Below, in pieces: positions 57,699 through 64,000 of a stretch of 64,000 nt of DNA. The notes under the pieces are model-generated. The model had not been told where the DNA came from, did no database searches, and was given only the letters and a program-made list of their open reading frames with translations. Positions within the stretch are counted from its first letter, which is position 1, and each line of letters opens with the position of its first letter. The translations under genes were made by a program, and so were the position numbers. The stretch covers positions 4,278,001-4,342,000 of the forward strand of contig OV121088.1 in NCBI GenBank assembly GCA_921293015.1. Reading direction: 5' to 3'. Source of the DNA: Phorcus lineatus (Eukaryota; Mollusca; Gastropoda; Trochida; Trochidae).

Positions 57699-60600
57699 GT
57701 AAACGAAGTGTCATGAGACGTTGGATTTTATCATTGTTCAGTTTTCGATCATTGATTCACATGATTGTAGCTTGTCGGTTGTTTGTTTCTGGCTTCTTTA
57801 CAAAATATTTTTGAAGTTAGGATAGACAACTTAATCTTCCTTCATTATTCATTTGAACTATAACTCTGCCAAAACATTTTCTGCCACCGGCTACAATGAC
57901 TTTTTTTGCAAAACACATTCGAACTGTCATTGTCAATGGCTTTAAATAGTTGATTGAATAGAGGGGTTGCTCCTATTCACCATTGTGTTTTGTACATCAC
58001 ATGGAATTATTTTTTTATCATGTGAAATTTGTTCATGAATTAAAACATACATATATGAACAACAAAAAGGAGTGTTGCTTTCATGAATTTCTCTCATTCT
58101 TCAGTGTCTTTTCAAGTGTGAAAATGACTTCAACTGACATATTTTGGCAATTTGAAGTCTTATGTGTTGTTATGCTATTTGTTTTAAAACTGCATTATTC
58201 TTGTAAGATATTGAATTATCACACTGAAATTGTGAATTCCATAAAACGATTACACCCTAAGATGCAATCACTCAGGAGCGACATTGAACTTTCCAAACCA
58301 AAATAAGTAGTACCATTTTATCTATGTTTGGGAGCCACCATTGCATACTTTTTGGTTCCACATTTCACAAGAATGTCAACGCTGTAATCTCACCAAAACA
58401 CATTTTTTCTTGAAAATTAAGTGGAAAAATTGCAAACCTGAAAAAAACCACTAAAAGAATGCAGTTATGTTGAATACATATAATATGCAATCTGAACTTA
58501 TAAATTCATTCCTGATGCACTAAATATGAATCAAAACAAAGCTCTTCAACCACTGTAGTTTTCATCATTATCACCCCTTTTTATTGCACAAGACATAATA
58601 GTTTGACAAATCTATTCACCAAACCCTTGAATTGGATATGGGAATGCTGTTTCGCAGGAGTGCTACAGAAGTCCTCGGAGAATGAGAACGCCAAGATGCT
58701 GGTGCACATGCTGATGCTCATGTGCAAGGTGATCAACGGAGAGGACTACAGCACCCGCTTCATCCCTAACTCGGACCTCACCGTCCTGGAAGAGATCCTG
58801 CCCTCCTTTGACATCATCATCGCCAACTTCCCCACATCCTCCCCTATCAGGAAAACATCCCCCAAGTTTAGAGTGGAAATCATGAAACAAGTAGGAACCC
58901 TTGTCCTTTATAACTGTGATTTAGAGAAAACTATTGACCTAATCTGACTATTTCAAGGCTATGGCAACCCTTTTTTTTGACAGTGATAGCCTTTAGTGAC
59001 CTTCTACTGCGACAGCAATAACCTATTGCAACCTACTATTGCAACAGATTTACTATTGCAAAAGTGATAAGTTATTGCAACCTACTTTTGCAATAGCTAT
59101 AAACTCTTTTAACCCATTGTTGCGATTGCCTTTGCAATAGTTTTGGATCCTAAAAAAAAGTATTTCAGCTTTGATCAGTCATTTTACACAATTGCAACTA
59201 GTTTTAACCACTCAAAAAGAACAATTCTCATCTTGAGACTCAAAGAAGTAAAATGGATTCAAATAAACCTGCATGAAATACTTTTATAAGTTGTCATATA
59301 TGAATATAGTCTAAACCAGAGAAATGACCCCCTACTATTAATAGTTAACCTTAGTGATGTCAATGTATCAAGTTCGCTTCATGTTCCCTATTGTACTATT
59401 GCAAATATACCTATTAATATACAAAAACCTTCCTAACTCTTGTTTAAGATATAAGATTATACAATTTTGATCATATGTTTCAAATGATATAAACTGTTTG
59501 AATTTCTATACTTTTTTGTGTGAAGATTTTGTATTGTCATAAAATATGTATGCATTGATGAGAATATTTTTATTGAATGATTTACAGGCAGTTTATGTTT
59601 GCTGCCGAGCTGGAGACTTTGAAATGGCTGCAGAAGTGTTTCAGAGACAATGGACTGACCTGGAAGAGTCTGAAAAGGTAAATAGACTTCCTAATTCTAA
59701 ACAAACATCATTTATGTTTTCTTGAAAATGTTATTTTGATTTGAACAGTTTATCTCTAATATTGCATTAAATTATTTTCAGTATTACCTGTAATTAATGA
59801 AATCAGACTTGACATAAAATGCCGTCTTCTGATGGACAAAACAAGTTCATGCGATTCTGTTTTCCCAAATATTTTTCTTAAAGTGCTTAGATAACTCTTA
59901 ATATTCAAAATGGAGTTAAAAGTCGAAAAATGTTATGATGCTTCAAAATCATTTACTCAATTGTTCAGCCTTAGCTGGGTCAGAAGGTAATCGATTCAAT
60001 GAAGATTCCATTGATAGAGATGACAATTAGACATTTAACGATACGATAAGTATCCCCTTATCTCATTACCAATCGATACAATACATTCTCAGTACACTAT
60101 TTTCAGGAATTTTTTACAATAAGAAAGGTAACATATGAGAAGCACCTCAGTTTAAAGCATAACAAACAATTAGTAAATCAACAATATGTATCACAATACG
60201 AAATTAAAATATCACTATTCTCGTTACTATGATATATTGTCACAGCTCTAGACTCATTTCAGGCTTTGTGGTCCAGTGACTCTGCTGGTTGATGTGGTGA
60301 GGAGGGGGGTTCAGCAGTTACGAAACCAGAGAGCATGATATAGTGTCTTATCTCTGGTCCAGTCTCTCCTTAATCTCTGTTCTCAGTACATTATTTTCAG
60401 GGATTTTTTACAATAAGAAAGATAACATTTGAGAAGCACCTCGGTAACAAACAATTAGTAAGAAATATGTATCACAGTACAGAGACCGAAGTTAAATATC
60501 ATGATTCTTTTTACTATGATACATCGTCACAGCTCTAGACTCCACTAAGTCATTTCAGTGGTGGATCTGGTGAGGATTTACGAAACCAGATAGCATGATA

Positions 60601-63600
60601 TAGTGTCTCATCCCTAGTCCAATCTCTCCTTAACCTCTGTTGCAGGCCCACAAGTCAGCTGTACAGACAGTCATTAAACAGAGGAACCAGAACCACCCGA
60701 CACTCAAGAAGCAGACGTTCTCAAAGTTCCTTGACAGTATGGTGGACTTCCTGCAGCCAGTCCACAACACATTCCCAGAACCTTTTCTGTTGAAGGTAAT
60801 TGCCTTAACAATAAGATTGTTGTTTTTATTTGTTGCAGTGTATTTTCTCTGGAAGATCAATATCCTTATCATGAAACATCTCTATAATTGTTTTGCAAGA
60901 TCTAGATGTTTCAGGCACCCGCCATTCAATTTTTTTCTCTCTAAATCATGATCTGAGTTCTCTTAGTTTGTCTTTGATCCCTCTTCTCAAAAATTGAATT
61001 TATTTAATATTTTTCTTTATATTGTATGCCTATAAAATTAGTCCATCATCTGTGCAGGTCTTCAGTGTTATGAAGAGGTTATTTATCTCTAAAGTTGGAT
61101 TTATGTCCAGAGTTTATTCAAATTGAGGTCTGATCACCAATCAAAGTCTTTACTATAAAGGAAAAAATCAGTATTTTGGTCACTGAAACAAAAATCGGTA
61201 TTTTGATTGATGTTTTCAAATTTTTGTTTTATCAAGGAATTTTTGTTTCATGTTCAGATTTCCAAAGCTTACATTGGCATCAGCAGAGACATTGCAGGGG
61301 ATTCACCAAACAAGAGGTGAGAGTTAAGTTGAATCGTCATCAAATGTTCACTGCTGCTGTGAAGCACAGAGTGGGGGTACATTTAGCTCCGTCTGTCTGG
61401 CTCTGGTTTGTATCATTGCATCTAAACTGTTCAAGCTCATTGAGCTTTTTATGGCCAAGTAAACAATTTGCATAGGATCAGTTTGTTGTCCTCTGGAACT
61501 TCTGTACGCCTTAAAGCTGAAATGTTTTGGGGAAGTAACTTTGTAAAGTTTATATGGTGTTGGAACAGGCAAGTATTCACCCCAAAAAAACCTTCATCTC
61601 TGGAACCAGTTGGTAAAGGAAACTCTAAGGTTCTATCAAAGTTCATTCTCATCCATATAGGAAAGTGTGGAGATGCGTCTTTGTAAATAAAAGATTCAAC
61701 AATTATGCTGAAAGCCTACAAATCTGGAAATGATGAACATATATATATAGCAATATGCATGGAATTGAAATAAAGCTTTTAGTTGTTAAGAAGACCATTT
61801 TTTTTTATAAACCAGTAGCAATTTTTGGTAATAAATTCTTACATCTTCAAGTGTTTGCTTCAAAAGAGACTTAAGGTCTTGATCCAAATGGCCACTGTGT
61901 AATATAGGTATCAATATCCATAAGGTTATATCATCCATGGTGTCTATGCACAAGACAATGTTTATGCTAAGGTTACATAAGTAACGTCATTTAACATGGC
62001 ATCAAAGCTCCTTAGGTGACCTTAGGATTTCTGGAAGAGCTTCCTGGAATCGATGTACTGATAAGACCGTGAATGTTTTCAGAACCAAGTACAATCTGAA
62101 GGACCTGAAGTGTATGTTGTCTCCATCCAGTGTGTCCAGTCTGCACAACAAGCTGAGCAAGCACCGAGAGAAGGTACAGCAGTTTCTCCTCAGGTTCTTT
62201 ATATGAGTATCTTGGCTTATGAGGAGTTTTGGTTTTAGTAGAAATCTCAATACATTTAGCTGCAGTATGCTTTGATTTTTGAGTAATTATTAAATTGGCT
62301 TGTTATCAGTGCTCTTTGTGCTCAAGTTGTTGCAAATATTAAAATCAAAATATTACAAATGATACAAATTTACTTTTGTCAATCAGGGTGAATATATTTT
62401 ATATCTGTTGTAACGTGAAACAATTGTGACATCATGTACTTCACTTGGCAGGGCATTGTTCAAAATCTACTGTCAAAATTATATCTCCCACGAGTGATAT
62501 CTTCTGTGGGACACAGTTTTAGATAATGAGTTTTCAAGAGAAAATTACCTTGATTCTACATTAGATTTTCACTTTGTTTATGTCTCATCATCCTATGGAA
62601 TCAGTTCTTCATTTTATTTCATTAATGGTGTTGGATCACTAAAATTCTTCTAGTTCCAGACACTGCTCACAGGTTTCACTTCTATGCATAGAGTGGTCTT
62701 TCTTTCTTTCTCCATGCAGCTTTGCTAGTAGCCAATGCTTAAGTGAAGCACCCTAAACCCCTTTCACCTCAACTCTCCTATCACCTTATTACAGTGATTA
62801 GGAAAGACATCTTTGAGCAAGGGCCATTTTAAGGGCCTTTACTCATTTTCAGACTTTTTGAATAGGTCATTTCCCTATGTAGGAATAGTAAAAATTCTTA
62901 TTTGAATGGGCCATTTTGTGGTCACGTGTGCAAAATGGCCCCTGGCTCCTACCTTTCCCAATCCCAGCTTATTTATCTCATCCTCTTTTAGACAGTGATG
63001 GAAGTCATCAATTCCTCGATGGAAGACACAAACAACTCCAACATGGACGCAGATGTAGTTTCATCATCAGGTAGGAATGTTTTCCCATTTGTTTATTTCT
63101 AAGGATGGGTGTCCGTCCTCATTTGTTTATTACTAAGGATGGGTGTCGGTCCTCATTTGTTTATTTCTAAGGATGGGTGTCGGTCCTCATTTGTTTATTA
63201 CTAAGGATGGGTGTCCGTCCTTATTTGTTTATTACTAAGGATGGGTGTCCGTCCTCATTTGTTTATTACTAAGGATGGGTGTCTGTCCTCATTTGTTTAT
63301 TACTAAGGACGGGTATCGGTCCTCATTTCCATATCGCAATATATTGGTACATTTCATATTTTAGATTGTTCATGTTCTCTTGACTAATTAACAACAATTA
63401 GAACAGTGATCAATGCTCAACTAGACGTTGTTTTGTAAAGAGAGATTATTCAGTGACTGGTTTTGTACTTTTAACATGTCTGTTCTATTTCAACTTTGGA
63501 AATTCACACTTTGTTTACAACTTTCAGTAAAATTCAGTGTTTTTGTTACATTTTTCTGCAATTTTACAAGGAAAGTGTTTTTTCTAAAACCTCCAATATC

Positions 63601-63824
63601 TGTTAATTTATGTTAACTTGCATTGTATAGTTGAAATTATAAGTCAGAAGTTCCAAGATGTTTAGGATATTCAGTTTGTTTCTCATGGCAAACTATGAAT
63701 AAAGGTCAGTATGTTGTTTCTCCAAAATACAATTTTCCTCTCAAATGCTCTCGAACTAATATCTTTCTCCAACAGAGGATGAAAGTGAAGTTGATGAGAG
63801 AACTGGAGGCGGATCAGCTAAAAC
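57548..63824 (+). CDS. TERF: Telomeric repeat-binding factor (TERF/TRF family), 5' eight exons
   Basis: Exons are 57548-57698, 58658-58890, 59588-59677, 60646-60795, 61258-61316, 62083-62173, 62992-63070 and 63776-63824, all with GT donors and AG acceptors and mutually consistent phases. They give 300 codons plus two bases, and the gene continues past the window. Exons 1-4 encode a TRFH domain: LLNSWLLDYARHEAFIEF, LEEILPSFD, AVYVCCRAGDFEMAAEVFQR and HPTLKKQTFSKFLDSMVDFL line up with helices of vertebrate TERF1/TERF2 (including the AxxVF and NxxHP segments). TRFH homodimerises and docks shelterin partners at telomeres. Exons 5-8 encode a basic then acidic linker. The C-terminal Myb/SANT domain that binds TTAGGG repeats must lie downstream. 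One gene in place of vertebrate TERF1 and TERF2 is usual for invertebrates. Confidence 0.88.
57699..58657. other. TERF intron 1
   Basis: AT-rich. An open frame at 57983-58306 of 107 codons has a hydrophobic stretch but no recognisable domain or splice support; I do not call it. Confidence 0.5.
58658..58890 (+). CDS. TERF: TERF exon 2
   Basis: The acceptor TTCGCAG joins FIQ to GVLQKSSENENAKMLVHMLM. The exon encodes the TRFH segment through EDYSTRF, LTVLEEILPSFD and the KFRVEIMKQ helix, ending at CAA|GTAGGA in phase 0. It is notably GC-richer than the flanking introns. Confidence 0.88.
58891..59587. other. TERF intron 2
   Basis: The first 200 bases carry a loose, irregular repetition of TATTGCAAC/GCAATAG motifs (58985-59140). 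Otherwise nothing. Confidence 0.45.
59588..59677 (+). CDS. TERF: TERF exon 3
   Basis: Exactly 30 codons in phase 0 (AVYVCCRAGDFEMAAEVFQR, then WTDLEESEK), matching the TERF1/TERF2 helix pair with the NGNFKEAEEVFERIF pattern. Confidence 0.88.
60088..60645 (+). repeat. Tandem duplication in TERF intron 3, including the acceptor
   Basis: CTCAGTACA plus about 290 following bases (TTTTCAGG-ATTTTTTACAATAAG, GAGAAGCACCTC, GTCACAGCTCTAGACTC, GAAACCAGA-AGCATGATATAGT, CTCCTTAA-CTCTGTT) occur at 60088-60381 and again at 60382-60645. The second copy ends in the real exon 4 acceptor (CTGTTGCAG); the first ends in a similar CTGTTCTCAG. Confidence 0.8.
60646..60795 (+). CDS. TERF: TERF exon 4
   Basis: 50 codons in phase 0, from AHKSAVQTVIKQRNQNHP to TFPEPFLLK: the last TRFH helices. 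The acceptor CTGTTGCAG lies at the end of a duplicated intron segment. Confidence 0.87.
61258..61316 (+). CDS. TERF: TERF exon 5
   Basis: A 59-base exon (ISKAYIGISRDIAGDSPNKR). Phase 0 in and phase 2 out fit exons 4 and 6. Not strongly conserved, so the call rests on splice sites and phase. Confidence 0.6.
62083..62173 (+). CDS. TERF: TERF exon 6
   Basis: 91 bases encoding a basic linker (TKYNLKDLKCMLSPSSVSSL, then HNKLSKHREK), acceptor TTTTCAG, donor AAG|GTACAG, phase 0 out. Confidence 0.65.
62992..63070 (+). CDS. TERF: TERF exon 7
   Basis: 79 bases encoding a Ser/Asn-rich acidic linker (TVMEVINSSMEDTNNSNMDA, then DVVSSS); phase 1 out. Confidence 0.65.
63087..63324 (+). repeat. 34-bp minisatellite, seven copies, in TERF intron 7
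   Basis: ATTTGTTTATT-CTAAGGATGG, then GTGTC-GTCCTC repeats with exact 34-base spacing from 63087 to 63324. Copies differ at two or three sites (TTTCT/TTACT, CCG/CGG/CTG). Confidence 0.95.
63776..63824 (+). CDS. TERF: TERF exon 8
   Basis: 49 bases (EDESEVDERTGGGSAKT), acceptor CCAACAG, donor AC|GTAAGA, phase 2 out. Further exons lie beyond the window. Confidence 0.65.
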
Positions 63825-64000
63825 GTAAGAATTTTTCTCTATATTCGTGATTTGCAAGTCATCGTTTTTTTTGCCATTTCATGAGCTTCGACAGGTTAAT
63901 ATGTGATTTAAGTTTATATAAGAAAAAGAATTTTTTTTTTAATGATAATCCTCAATAAGTTTTTTGATACTTTGTTTTGACGATAGAAAGTTTGTCTTTA

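Larger units (their letters stand above)
60796..62991. other. TERF introns 4-6
   Basis: Introns 60796-61257, 61317-62082 and 62174-62991. Open frames reading through exon 4 (to 60951) and at 61176-61686 are intronic read-through or chance. Nothing else was seen. Confidence 0.5.

Noticed and set aside
57435-57716. 93-codon open frame overlapping TERF exon 1
   Set aside because: It is in a different frame from the TRFH helix, which matches the family; a shadow.
57983-58306. 107-codon plus-strand open frame in TERF intron 1
   Set aside because: No recognisable domain, AT-driven composition, and it lies wholly inside an intron flanked by phase-matched exons.

Overview
The window is invertebrate metazoan DNA, most likely from a mollusc or another lophotrochozoan. 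The genes have many short exons with GT-AG introns, the non-coding DNA is strongly AT-rich, and the whole stretch is littered with small DNA transposons, non-LTR fragments and a solo LTR. The species cannot be fixed from sequence alone.

Positions 1 to about 56,300 hold a head-to-tail array of five related units, all on the minus strand. A complete unit reads, in transcription order: an exon of 1132 coding bases encoding a TRIM module (RING, B-box 1, B-box 2, coiled coil; 377 aa); a second exon encoding the first two thirds of a macro-domain-like fold resembling the PARP9/PARP14 macrodomains; and a third exon encoding the end of that fold and the stop. All junctions are in phase 1, so the three exons join in frame into a predicted RING/B-box/coiled-coil/macro-like protein of about 560-580 aa. 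I call the units A (604-8047), X (10883-14466), B (18343-25960), C (32283-37734) and D (45903-54214). A and B are open throughout. X has lost its TRIM exon. C has a 16-base deletion in B-box 2. D has an intact TRIM exon but frameshifted macro exons, plus an extra macro exon split by a LINE insertion. The introns and spacers are also paralogous, so comparing units gives 'empty sites' for several insertions.

Positions 57548-63824 on the plus strand hold eight exons of a telomeric repeat-binding factor (TERF/TRF family). All phases are consistent, and the TRFH dimerisation domain lies in exons 1-4. The gene runs off the right edge, where the Myb/SANT DNA-binding domain would be expected.

Mobile and repeated DNA includes a deleted Tc1-like element, two LINE 3' fragments, a solo LTR with a 5-bp target duplication, a 339-bp retroposed insert with a 14-bp duplication, several MITE or foldback elements, 142-bp, 37-bp and 34-bp minisatellites, and simple AT and TATC tracts.

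The most interesting candidate system is the TRIM plus macro-like architecture. It suggests a ubiquitin ligase with a (possibly degenerate) ADP-ribose reader, present as a fast-evolving tandem array. The exon joining is inferred from order, orientation and phase, and has not been tested with transcripts.
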